A DNA stretch of 64,000 bases from DASUSH01 sp963785155 (lineage in GTDB: Bacteria > Actinomycetota > Thermoleophilia > Solirubrobacterales > 70-9): positions 1 through 64,000 of the forward strand of contig CAWAUB010000002.1 of the NCBI GenBank assembly GCA_963785155.1, given 5' to 3'. Shown one piece after another: positions 25,591-33,207 of the stretch. The first letter of the stretch is position 1; the number at the start of each line of letters is the position of its first letter. Under the pieces are notes generated by a model. It was not told the origin of the DNA. It searched no databases and saw nothing but the letters and a program-made list of their open reading frames with translations. The translations under genes were made by a program, and so were the position numbers.

Positions 25591-25618
25591 CCGCGCGCTT
25601 GCGCGCGGGGCGCCTTTT
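25591..25618 (+). terminator. Hairpin with T-run between groES and groEL
   Basis: ccgcgcgc-tt-gcgcgcgg (25591-25608) is a perfect inverted repeat followed after a few bases by tttt at 25615-25618. In the middle of an operon it could act as a leaky terminator or as an RNA-processing site that sets the GroES:GroEL ratio. Confidence 0.6.
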
Positions 25619-25638
25619 ATTAGGAGGAACGAAGCCAT

Positions 25639-27267
25639 ATGGCTCACAAGGAACTGAAGTACAACGAGGAGGCCCGCGCGGCGCTGCAGACCGGCGTCGA
25701 CTCGGTCGCCAACGCCGTCAAGGTGACGCTCGGCCCGAAGGGCCGCTACGTCGTCCTCGACAAGAAGTTCGGCGCTCCGACCATCACCAACGACGGTGTC
25801 ACGATCGCTCGTGAGATCGAGGTCGAGGACGTCTTCGAGAACCAGGGCGCTCAGCTCGTCCGCGAGGTCGCCACGGCGACCAACGACGTTGCCGGTGACG
25901 GCACGACGACCGCGACGCTGCTCGCCCAGACGATCTGTCGCCACGGCCTCAAGAACGTTGCCGCCGGCGCCAACCCGCTGGCCCTGCGCCGCGGGATCGA
26001 GTCCGCGGTCGACCAGGTTGTCGAACACCTCCGCGAGAAGCAGTCGGCGGAGATCGCGGGCAAGGACCAGATCGCCCGCGTCGCCGAGATCTCGGCTGCC
26101 GATGAGGACATCGGCAACGTGATCGCCGACGCGATCGACAAGGTCGGCAAGGACGGCGTCGTGAACGTCGAGGAGGGCCAGACCTTCGGCATGGAGCTGG
26201 AGTTCACCGAGGGCATGCAGTTCGACAAGGGCTACATCTCGCCCTACATGGTCACCGACCAGGACCGCATGGAGGCCGTGCTCGAGGACCCGTTCATCCT
26301 GATCGCGAATCAGAAGATCGGTTCCGTCCGCGACGTGCTGCCCGTGCTGGAGCAGGTCATGCAGAGCGGCAAGCCGCTGCTGCTGATCGCCGAGGACGTC
26401 GAGGGCGAGTCCCTCGCGACGCTCGTCGTGAACAAGCTCCGCGGCACGTTCTCCGGGGTCGCCGTCAAGGCGCCCGGGTTCGGCGACCGCCGCAAGCGGA
26501 TGCTCGAGGACATCGCGATCCTGACCGGCGGTGAGGTGATCACCGAGGAGATGGGTCTCAAGCTCGAGAACACCGCGACCGAGCAGCTCGGCCATGCCCG
26601 CCGGGTCGTCGTCTCGAAGGACACGACGACGATCATCGACGGCGCCGGCGAGAAGAAGCAGATCGAAGGCCGGATCAACCAGATCCGCCAGGAGATCGAG
26701 AACACCGACTCCGACTTCGATCGCGAGAAGCTCCAGGAGCGTCTCGCCAAGCTCGCCGGAGGTGTCGCGGTCGTCAAGGTCGGCGCCGCCACCGAGACCG
26801 AGATGAAGGAGAAGAAGCATCGCGTCGAGGACGCCCTCCAGGCGACCCGCGCGGCGCTCGAAGAGGGCATCGTGCCGGGCGGCGGAGTCGCCCTGCTGAA
26901 CGCCGAGGAGGCGATCGACTCGAAGGATCTCGACGCCGACGAGGCGACGGGCGCGGAGATCATCCGCCGCTCCCTCTCCGAGCCGATCCGCCAGATCGCC
27001 GAGAACTCGGGCCTCGAGGGCTCGGTTGTCGTCGAGAAGATCCGGGGACTCAAGTCCGGCGAGGGCCTGAACGCGGCCACCGGCGAGTACGGCGACCTGA
27101 TCAAGGACGGCGTGATCGACCCGACGATGGTGACTCGCTCGGCGCTGCAGAACGCGGCCTCGATCGCGAAGAACATCCTCACCACCGAGGCGATCGTCGC
27201 CGAGCCGCCCGAGAAGGACGGCGGCGGCATGCCCGCCGGCATGCCGGACATGGGCGGGATGATGTAA
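25639..27267 (+). CDS. groEL: Chaperonin GroEL
   Basis: A full-length 542-residue Cpn60. VTLGPKGRYVVLDKKFG, the ATP-binding GDGTTTATLLAQ near residue 86, VEEGQTFGMELEFTEGMQFD, and the signature AALEEGIVPGGGVALL near 404 are present. The C terminus has the Gly-Met-rich tail (AGMPDMGGMM) found in folding-competent GroELs. A taggaggaac ribosome-binding site precedes the ATG. It is followed by two hairpins, the second a classic intrinsic terminator. Confidence 0.98.
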   Translation: MAHKELKYNEEARAALQTGVDSVANAVKVTLGPKGRYVVLDKKFGAPTITNDGVTIAREIEVEDVFENQGAQLVREVATATNDVAGDGTTTATLLAQTICRHGLKNVAAGANPLALRRGIESAVDQVVEHLREKQSAEIAGKDQIARVAEISAADEDIGNVIADAIDKVGKDGVVNVEEGQTFGMELEFTEGMQFDKGYISPYMVTDQDRMEAVLEDPFILIANQKIGSVRDVLPVLEQVMQSGKPLLLIAEDVEGESLATLVVNKLRGTFSGVAVKAPGFGDRRKRMLEDIAILTGGEVITEEMGLKLENTATEQLGHARRVVVSKDTTTIIDGAGEKKQIEGRINQIRQEIENTDSDFDREKLQERLAKLAGGVAVVKVGAATETEMKEKKHRVEDALQATRAALEEGIVPGGGVALLNAEEAIDSKDLDADEATGAEIIRRSLSEPIRQIAENSGLEGSVVVEKIRGLKSGEGLNAATGEYGDLIKDGVIDPTMVTRSALQNAASIAKNILTTEAIVAEPPEKDGGGMPAGMPDMGGMM

Positions 27268-27270
27268 CCC

Positions 27271-27326
27271 GTCCCTTCTGGGACGTTGTTTTCGGAAAGG
27301 GCCGCCTTCGGGCGGCCCTTTTCTTT
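27271..27326 (+). terminator. Intrinsic terminator of groESL
   Basis: A small hairpin gtccc-ttct-gggac (27271-27284) is followed by a strong stem gggccgcc-ttcg-ggcggccc (27299-27318) with a UUCG loop and the run ttttcttt at 27319-27326. This is a textbook rho-independent terminator for the groESL operon. Confidence 0.93.
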
Positions 27327-27328
27327 AC

Positions 27329-27356
27329 TTGACGGATACGCGTGCGTAAGTACGCT
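27329..27356 (+). promoter_or_regulatory. Promoter TTGACG-N16-TACGCT
   Basis: A good -35 (27329-27334) and a TAnnnT -10 (27351-27356) are separated by 16 nt. The GTG at 27366 lies 9 nt after the -10, so the downstream gene should be leaderless. This is the most complete promoter seen in the window and supports the shorter start of that gene. Confidence 0.65.
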
Positions 27357-27365
27357 TCGGCCCGA

Positions 27366-28883
27366 GTGTCTCCCGCGCCCAGATCGTGGTCGCCGCCGGT
27401 ATCGATGGGCGTGCTCGCCCTCGGCTACTTCCTTGCGTATATCCCGTTTGCGGCGCTGACCAGGGCGCTCTCACAGGGGCTCCTGCCCGGCGTCGACGAG
27501 GAGGTCGGGGGGCTCGTGCTCCTGCCCGCGGCCTCGATCGGTGTCCTGGCCGGCATGGGAAGCTTCCTCTACGTGACCGGCTGGTGGCGTTCGATCGGCC
27601 TGCGCGAGGTCGGTGGGCGCAGGCGCCGGCTGCCGACGCCGACGATGCTCATGGCCGGGACCGCGATGGCGGTGATCATCGGCACGACGATCCTCAACTT
27701 CACCTTCGTCGGCGTCTCGATCCTCTTCATGCTGCTGATGATGCGTGCCGGCACGCTGGCGCTTGCGCCGCTGGTCGACATAGTCCGGAGGAAGCGGATC
27801 CGGACCTACGCCTGGGCTGGCCTCGGGCTGAGCCTGCTCGCGATCCTCGTCGCACTCGCCGGCGTCGACGCATACACCCTGACCCTCGGCGCGGTGCTCA
27901 GCCTCTGTGCCTATCTGCTCGGCTACGTCGTCCGCTTCCGGATCATGAGCCGGGACGCGAAGACCGGCGACGTCGCGGTCGACCGGCGCTACTTCGCCGA
28001 GGAGCAGGTGACCGCGGCCGTCGCGCTATTTCTCATCCTGATCCTCTTCGCTGCGATCGGGGCCGGCGAGCAGATGCAGGCACTGCGGGACGGGTTCACC
28101 GAGTTCCTCTTCACCCCCGAAGCGCTGCTGGCGATTCTGATCGGCCTCTTCTACTCCTGCCTCTACGTCTTCGGCACGTTGATCTACCTCGACCCACACG
28201 AGTACACCTGGTCGGTCCCGGTCAATCGCGCCTCGAGCGTCCTTTCGGCGACCGTCGCCTCATATGGGCTGACCATCCTCTTCGGCGCCGACCCGCCTCA
28301 CCTCTCGACGCTGATCGCGGCCGGGCTCGTCCTGTGCGCGATCGCGGCGCTCAGCTTTCCCCAGCTGAAGCGCATCGTGGATGCCGCGCGCGCGGTCTCG
28401 GTCCCTCGGCGGCTGGTCGTCTTCGTCTGCGAGGGCAACACCGGCCGGTCGCCGATCGCGGCCGCGCTGTTCCGCTCGGAGCTCCGCGACCTGGATGACC
28501 CGGCCACCGAGGGGATCGCGACGACCAGCGCCGGGGTCTCAGTCAGCTCGCCCGGCTCGCCGATGGCACCCGCCGCCGCCTCAGCGCTGCGCGAGCTCGG
28601 GATCCATCCCCACCCGCACGGCTCGCAATCGCTGACCCCGGAGCTGTGCGAGGAAGCGGACGTGATCGTCTGCATGACGAGCGCTCAGCGGGATGCGGTC
28701 CTCCAGATCGCCCCTGGGGCCGAGCCAAAGACGATCAAGCTCGACCCGGACAGCGACCTGCCGATTCCGGAACGCGATTCGCCGGCCGCCTGGCTCGGCT
28801 TTGCTACGAACGTCCGCGCCCTGGTCCGCGACCGGCTCGCCGAGCTGCCGCCGCTGCAGCCCGTGCCGAGCCCCGGGACGTAG
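27366..28883 (+). CDS. Membrane protein (EamA-like) fused to low-molecular-weight protein tyrosine phosphatase
   Basis: The first 340 or so residues hold nine to ten hydrophobic segments arranged like drug/metabolite (EamA) transporters, starting at MGVLALGYFLAYIPFAALT. The C-terminal 150 residues are a low-molecular-weight protein tyrosine phosphatase: the P-loop VFVCEGNTGRSPIAAALF gives Cys-x5-Arg-Ser with Cys near residue 355, followed by SAGVSVSSPGSPMAPAA and a DLPIPERDSP region where the general acid is expected. LMW-PTPs remove phosphate from tyrosine, or reduce arsenate. The start GTG at 27366 is chosen from the promoter; GTG 27342 and ATG 27405 are alternatives. The fusion suggests a membrane-tethered phosphatase or a transporter with its own regulatory enzyme. 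Confidence 0.8.
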   Translation: MSPAPRSWSPPVSMGVLALGYFLAYIPFAALTRALSQGLLPGVDEEVGGLVLLPAASIGVLAGMGSFLYVTGWWRSIGLREVGGRRRRLPTPTMLMAGTAMAVIIGTTILNFTFVGVSILFMLLMMRAGTLALAPLVDIVRRKRIRTYAWAGLGLSLLAILVALAGVDAYTLTLGAVLSLCAYLLGYVVRFRIMSRDAKTGDVAVDRRYFAEEQVTAAVALFLILILFAAIGAGEQMQALRDGFTEFLFTPEALLAILIGLFYSCLYVFGTLIYLDPHEYTWSVPVNRASSVLSATVASYGLTILFGADPPHLSTLIAAGLVLCAIAALSFPQLKRIVDAARAVSVPRRLVVFVCEGNTGRSPIAAALFRSELRDLDDPATEGIATTSAGVSVSSPGSPMAPAAASALRELGIHPHPHGSQSLTPELCEEADVIVCMTSAQRDAVLQIAPGAEPKTIKLDPDSDLPIPERDSPAAWLGFATNVRALVRDRLAELPPLQPVPSPGT

Positions 28884-28892
28884 TAAGGGCCG

Positions 28893-30398
28893 ATGGCCGC
28901 GACGGCCCTTCGCGACCGCGCCGCCGCCCGCCGCCCTGAGATTGGCCGGGCGAACGAGGCCGCCATCTCGGCGACGCTGACCGCGGCACCCGAGCCATCC
29001 GAGCTCGGCGCCCTGTCCGAGCTCGCCCGCTATCTCGAAATCCGTGCCGACCTCGCCGGCGACCTCGACACGCGCGAGCTGCGCGAGCATTTCGGGGGGA
29101 GCCTCGTCTACTCGCTGCGGAGCCCAGAGCGCGGCGGCGAGGGCGAGGTGTCGCTCGCGGAGAGGCATGGGCGCCTCGCGGTCGCCGCCAGGGACTACGA
29201 CTTCGTCGACCTCGAGGACGGGCTCGACCTCACGCCGGACCTGCTCGCCAAGATCCCGCCGGCGCGCCGGAGGATCTCGTGGCACGGCCCGGCAACTGAC
29301 GTAATCGGGCTCGCCGACCGCTTCGAACGGATGGAGAAAATTCCGGCCCGCCTCTATCTGCTCGCGCCGCGAGCGAGCGAGCTCGGCGACGGTCTGGCGC
29401 CGCTTCAGCTCCTGCGCTCGCTCCGGCGCACCGACGTCACCGCCTTCGCGACCGGGATCGCCGGCACCTGGTCGCGGATCCTCGCGCCCCGCCTCGGCGC
29501 GCTCGTCGTGTACGGCCGTCTGCACGAGGCCGAGGAGACCGGCGTACCAACCGTCGGCCGGCTCGCCCTCGACTTCGGCCTGCCGGCGATGCCCCCTCTG
29601 CGCGACCTCTACGGGATCGTCGGCGGTTCGGTGACTCGTTCGCTCGCGCCCAGGATCTACAACCAGGGCTTCCGGGCGCTCGGCCTTCCCGCGCTCTGCC
29701 TCCCCTTCTCAACCGCGGAGTTCGGTCCGTTCTGGAACGAGCTGGTGGAGGCCGGGCTGCCCTCCTTGGGCGCACCCGTCCGGGGCCTCACCGTCGTCAC
29801 CCCGCACAAGGAGGAGGCGCTCACCACCGCCTCGCTGACGACCGAGCGCGCCCGGGAGGCCGGCGCCGCAAACTCGCTGGTCCGCGCGGGCCACGCCTGG
29901 CACGGTGCGACCACGACCCGGATCGACCGGCCGCTCGCAGGCGCCGATGTGCCCGTGGCCGGCCGCCGCGTCGCCGTGATCGGCTGTGGCGGTGCGGGAC
30001 GCTCGATCGCTGTTGAGCTGCGACGCCACGGCGCGCGGGTCACGATCGTCAACCGGGGCGCTCCGAGGGCCGAGTACGCAAGCGATCATCTCGACTTGCC
30101 CTGGATCTCTCTCCCTGATTTCTCGGCGCGCGAGTTCGACCTGGTCGTCAACGCAACGCCAGTGGTTCGCGAGTGCCCGTTCGACGTCTCCCAGCTCGGC
30201 CCCGGGGGCGCGGTGGCCGACCTCGCGTATGTCGCCGGCGGCGAGACGGCGCTCGTCCGCGAGACGCGCCGCCGAGGACTTGTCGCCGTCGACGGCAGGG
30301 AGGTGCTGGCCGCGGAGACATCTGGCCAGTTCGAGCTGATGACGGGCCAGCCGATGCCTGCTGATGCCCTCACGGTCGCGCGCGGCTGGCGCAGGTAG
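28893..30398 (+). CDS. AroD-AroE type fusion with altered active sites
   Basis: The N-terminal 230 residues align with type I 3-dehydroquinate dehydratase: YLEIRADL, LVYSLRSPERGGE, DFVDLED and the active-site His in SWHGP (about 131) are kept, but the Schiff-base lysine position falls on Tyr155 in ARLYLLAP. The C-terminal part is a shikimate dehydrogenase: YGIVGGSVTRSLAP, the catalytic Lys306 in TPHKEEAL, GAANSLV, and the NADP motif VIGCGGAGRSIAVEL, but the partner Asp of the Lys-Asp pair is replaced (GATTTRID, Arg343). The order AroD-AroE is that of plant and planctomycete fusions. It may act on another cyclitol acid or be partly inactive. By-eye alignment only. Confidence 0.8.
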   Translation: MAATALRDRAAARRPEIGRANEAAISATLTAAPEPSELGALSELARYLEIRADLAGDLDTRELREHFGGSLVYSLRSPERGGEGEVSLAERHGRLAVAARDYDFVDLEDGLDLTPDLLAKIPPARRRISWHGPATDVIGLADRFERMEKIPARLYLLAPRASELGDGLAPLQLLRSLRRTDVTAFATGIAGTWSRILAPRLGALVVYGRLHEAEETGVPTVGRLALDFGLPAMPPLRDLYGIVGGSVTRSLAPRIYNQGFRALGLPALCLPFSTAEFGPFWNELVEAGLPSLGAPVRGLTVVTPHKEEALTTASLTTERAREAGAANSLVRAGHAWHGATTTRIDRPLAGADVPVAGRRVAVIGCGGAGRSIAVELRRHGARVTIVNRGAPRAEYASDHLDLPWISLPDFSAREFDLVVNATPVVRECPFDVSQLGPGGAVADLAYVAGGETALVRETRRRGLVAVDGREVLAAETSGQFELMTGQPMPADALTVARGWRR

Positions 30399-30427
30399 TG
30401 TCTCGCGGCTTGAACGGCTTGGATGCG

Positions 30428-30835
30428 ATGCGAATCGACGAGCAGGCGGAGGCGCGGACGCACGGCGGCCTCGATGTCTCCCAGATCGCCGGCAGCTGGC
30501 TCAACACCGACCGCGGCCGCACGGGCGGGACGCTGAGGCTGGTGGTGACCGAGGCCGCAGACGGGCTCGTCGTCGGTGGCTACGGGATTCCCGCGGGGCC
30601 CGATGGCGAACCGTTCGAATGGCCCGATACCACCGCGACCCCCCTCGCGCAGGGTGTCGACGGAACCAAGGCATGGGCCTTCAACTGCCGCTTCGATCAC
30701 GGCTTCAAGACCACGGACATCGCCGCCTACGGCAAGGAGGGGATCCTGATCGCTGCCTCCTTCAACCGCTTCCGCGACGGCAGCGACCGCGCCGACTACT
30801 GGACCCGCGAGTTCTTCAACCGGGAGCGCGGCTGA
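30428..30835 (+). CDS. Small conserved protein, tandem paralogue 1
   Basis: A 135-residue protein I do not recognise. It begins with a polar segment and then QIAGSWLNTDR, a glycine- and Thr-rich strand (GGTLRLVVTEAADGLVVGGYG), AWAFNCRFDHGF and a C-terminal DYWTREFFNRE. The alternating pattern suggests a small beta barrel. It is clearly related to the next gene, sharing GSW/GTW, YG, DGE, AW, YDHG/FDHG and the final TREFF/TRTFL. ATG 30428 is chosen; a TAGTGT box formed by the aroDE stop lies 26 nt upstream. No signal peptide or membrane segment. Its stop overlaps the next start. Confidence 0.65.
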   Translation: MRIDEQAEARTHGGLDVSQIAGSWLNTDRGRTGGTLRLVVTEAADGLVVGGYGIPAGPDGEPFEWPDTTATPLAQGVDGTKAWAFNCRFDHGFKTTDIAAYGKEGILIAASFNRFRDGSDRADYWTREFFNRERG

Positions 30836-31242
30836 TGGCGACGCTCGAGCTGAGCTGCGCGCGCGACCGCCCGCCCCCGGATGGGAGCGCCGGGATCGAC
30901 CTCGACCAGTTGCTCGGGACCTGGGTGATCTTTGCGGACGAGACGACCGGCCTGACCCGGATCGAGATCGCCGAGGACGGCGGCGCGGTCCGGGCCCGAA
31001 CCTACGGGTCGGCGCCGGACGGCGAGGCTGACTGGGGTGAGGTCGATGTCGAGGTGATGAGCGACGACGTCGCCGGCGGCGAGGCGTGGGGGTTACGCGC
31101 GAGCTACGACCACGGCTACGAACAGGTCGAGCTCTTCGGCTACCTCAACCGCGGCCTCTTGGCGCTGGAGGCGGGAACCACGTTCAGCGACTCGAGCGAT
31201 CGCTCGCCCTATTTCACCCGGACCTTCCTCTACCGCCCATGA
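30835..31242 (+). CDS. Small conserved protein, tandem paralogue 2
   Basis: A 135-residue protein, paralogous to the preceding gene: LLGTWVIFADETTG corresponds to IAGSWLNTDRGRTG, WGLRASYDHGYEQVELFGYL to WAFNCRFDHGFKTTDIAAYG, and SPYFTRTFLYR to ADYWTREFFNR. Predicted as mostly beta strand, perhaps lipocalin-like, but no family is recognised. Start overlaps the previous stop (TGATG). It ends 4 nt before the acyl-CoA dehydrogenase start, so the three genes form one unit. Confidence 0.65.
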   Translation: MATLELSCARDRPPPDGSAGIDLDQLLGTWVIFADETTGLTRIEIAEDGGAVRARTYGSAPDGEADWGEVDVEVMSDDVAGGEAWGLRASYDHGYEQVELFGYLNRGLLALEAGTTFSDSSDRSPYFTRTFLYRP

Positions 31243-31246
31243 GATC

Positions 31247-32440
31247 GTGGATCTAGAGCTCAGTCCTGAGGCACGGGACGCGGTCGAGCGGACCGCCAAG
31301 CTCGCGAGCGAGCGCTTCGCGGAGCGTGCCGACGAGTACGACCGCGAGACCCGCTTCCCGGCCGAGGATTTCGAGGACCTCTTCGAGGCGGGCCTGCTTG
31401 CCCCAACCGTCCCGCGCGATCTCGGTGGCCTCGGCCTCGGGCCGCAGTGCGGCGACTCACTCGGGCTGTGGATGATGACCAAGGAGCTCGCCAAAGCCGA
31501 CCTCTCGCTCGGCCGCTGCTGGGAGGGACACGCGAACTCGCTCGTCCTGATCGACGCCCTTGGCTCAGATGAGCAACGGCAGCGGTGGTTCCAGAGCGTC
31601 GTCGAGAAGGGCGAGAAGTGGGTCGCCTGGAGCGGCGAGCCCCAGGCGAAGAAGCCGGGGGAGAAGCGCCCCTTCGGAACCGAGGTCGAACGGGTCGACG
31701 GGGGCTGGAACGTGAGCGGGAGCAAGGTCTTCGCGACGAGCGCCATCGGCGCCGACTGGGCGATCCTGCTCGTCAACACCACCGGCCCAGGCGGCGCCCG
31801 GCACGCCACCGATGCCGGCGAGGGGCTCATCATGCTCGCCTGCCGCCTCGCCGACGAGAGCGTCAGCATCGACGAGTCCTGGTGGGACCCGATCGGAATG
31901 CGCGCGACCGTCAGCCACCTGGTCCGCTTCGAGGAGACGTTCGTTCCCGACGGCGACGTGATCGGCGGCCCGGGCGACTATCTCCGCGAGGGATGGCAGA
32001 CGACCTTCATCCCTCACTACGGAGCGAGCTTCCTCGGTGCCGCCGAGTGCGCCTACGACTACGCGCTCGAGTACGTCGTGCACCAGGGCAAGGGCCAGGA
32101 CCCCTACGTCCAGCAGCGAATCGGCGCGATGCTCGTCAACGTCGAGTCGGCGCACCTCTGGCTTGCCTACGTCGCCAGGCTCTGGGACAGCGGGAACCGC
32201 GACGAGGCCCAACTCGCGGGCAGCCGGGCGCGCCACGTGATCGAGCACCTGGCCGAGGAGACCATCCACCACTGCATCCGCGCCTGCGGTGCTCGCTCAC
32301 TGGTCCGCCCGAGCCCGATCGAGCGGGTCCTGCGCGACCTCACCTTCTACCTGCGCCACGACAACGACGACCGCATCCTGGCCACGATCGGCCGCGCCCC
32401 CCTTGGCGAGGAGCACGACCCCAGCTTCTACAAGCCGTAG
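31247..32440 (+). CDS. Acyl-CoA dehydrogenase family protein
   Basis: A 397-residue flavoenzyme. The N-terminal helical domain (ASERFAERADEYDRETRFP, LFEAGLLAPTVPRDLGGLGLG) is typical; the middle strand domain has WVAWSGEPQAKKPG and VSGSKVFATSAIGADWAILL (the G-x-K-x-F/Y-x-T/S block), and the C-terminal helices include IIHHCIRACGARSL. It resembles the DszC/ monooxygenase-like branch as much as true acyl-CoA dehydrogenases, since the usual catalytic Glu segment is not obvious. Start is GTG 31247, 4 nt after the preceding stop; the methyltransferase follows 2 nt downstream. Confidence 0.88.
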   Translation: MDLELSPEARDAVERTAKLASERFAERADEYDRETRFPAEDFEDLFEAGLLAPTVPRDLGGLGLGPQCGDSLGLWMMTKELAKADLSLGRCWEGHANSLVLIDALGSDEQRQRWFQSVVEKGEKWVAWSGEPQAKKPGEKRPFGTEVERVDGGWNVSGSKVFATSAIGADWAILLVNTTGPGGARHATDAGEGLIMLACRLADESVSIDESWWDPIGMRATVSHLVRFEETFVPDGDVIGGPGDYLREGWQTTFIPHYGASFLGAAECAYDYALEYVVHQGKGQDPYVQQRIGAMLVNVESAHLWLAYVARLWDSGNRDEAQLAGSRARHVIEHLAEETIHHCIRACGARSLVRPSPIERVLRDLTFYLRHDNDDRILATIGRAPLGEEHDPSFYKP

Positions 32441-32442
32441 CT

Positions 32443-33201
32443 GTGAGCTTTGCTGTCGGGCCTGAGGCGTACGACCGGTTCATGGGCAGGTATTCGGTGC
32501 CGCTCGCACCGAAACTCGCCGACTTCGCCGACATCATCCCCGGTCAGCGGGTGCTCGATGTCGGTTGCGGTCCGGGCGCGCTGACGGCCGTCCTCGCCGA
32601 GCGGCTGGGTGCAGAGGCGGTCGCGGCCGTCGATCCCTCGGCATCATTCGTGGCCGCCGCTCGCGACCGTCACCCCGGCGTGACCGTCGAATGCGCCCCC
32701 GCCGAGCAGCTGCCGTTCGACGACCGTGAGTTCGACGCTGCGCTGGCGGAACTGGTCGTCCACTTCATGGCCGATCCGGTGGCGGGGCTTCGCGAGATGG
32801 CGCGCGTTACGCGCGCGAGGGGCGTCGTCGCGGCGTGCGTCTGGGATCACGGCAGCGGCCACGGGCCGCTGAGCGTGTTTTGGGAAGCCGCGCGAAAGCT
32901 CGATCCCGATGTTCGGGACGAGTCGCAGCTCGCCGGCAGCCGCCAGGGTCACCTCGCGAAGCTCTTCAAAGCGTCCGGACTCGATGGGGTCGAGGAGAGC
33001 GGCCTTTGGATCGAGGTCGAGCATCTGCGCTTCGACGACTGGTGGGAACCGTTCCTGCTCGGCGTCGGTCCAGCCGGCAGCTTTGCGGCCGGCCTCGACG
33101 GCGAGCGGCAGGGCCGACTGCGCGAGCTGTGCCGGGGGATGCTGCCGTCGCCCCCGTTCGTGGTCACAGCCCGGGCCTGGGCGGCCCGAGGTTTCGCGTA
33201 A
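32443..33201 (+). CDS. Class I SAM-dependent methyltransferase
   Basis: A 252-residue methyltransferase of the UbiE/Methyltransf_11 type. VLDVGCGPGALTAVLAERLG near residue 37 is motif I; VDPSASFV, APAEQLPFDDREFDAAL and LREMARVTRARGVV are the next conserved blocks. Substrate unknown. Start GTG 32443 lies just after the acyl-CoA dehydrogenase stop, suggesting cotranscription with it and with the tandem small genes. It converges on the MFS gene with a 6-nt gap. Confidence 0.9.
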   Translation: MSFAVGPEAYDRFMGRYSVPLAPKLADFADIIPGQRVLDVGCGPGALTAVLAERLGAEAVAAVDPSASFVAAARDRHPGVTVECAPAEQLPFDDREFDAALAELVVHFMADPVAGLREMARVTRARGVVAACVWDHGSGHGPLSVFWEAARKLDPDVRDESQLAGSRQGHLAKLFKASGLDGVEESGLWIEVEHLRFDDWWEPFLLGVGPAGSFAAGLDGERQGRLRELCRGMLPSPPFVVTARAWAARGFA

Positions 33202-33207
33202 GAGGCC

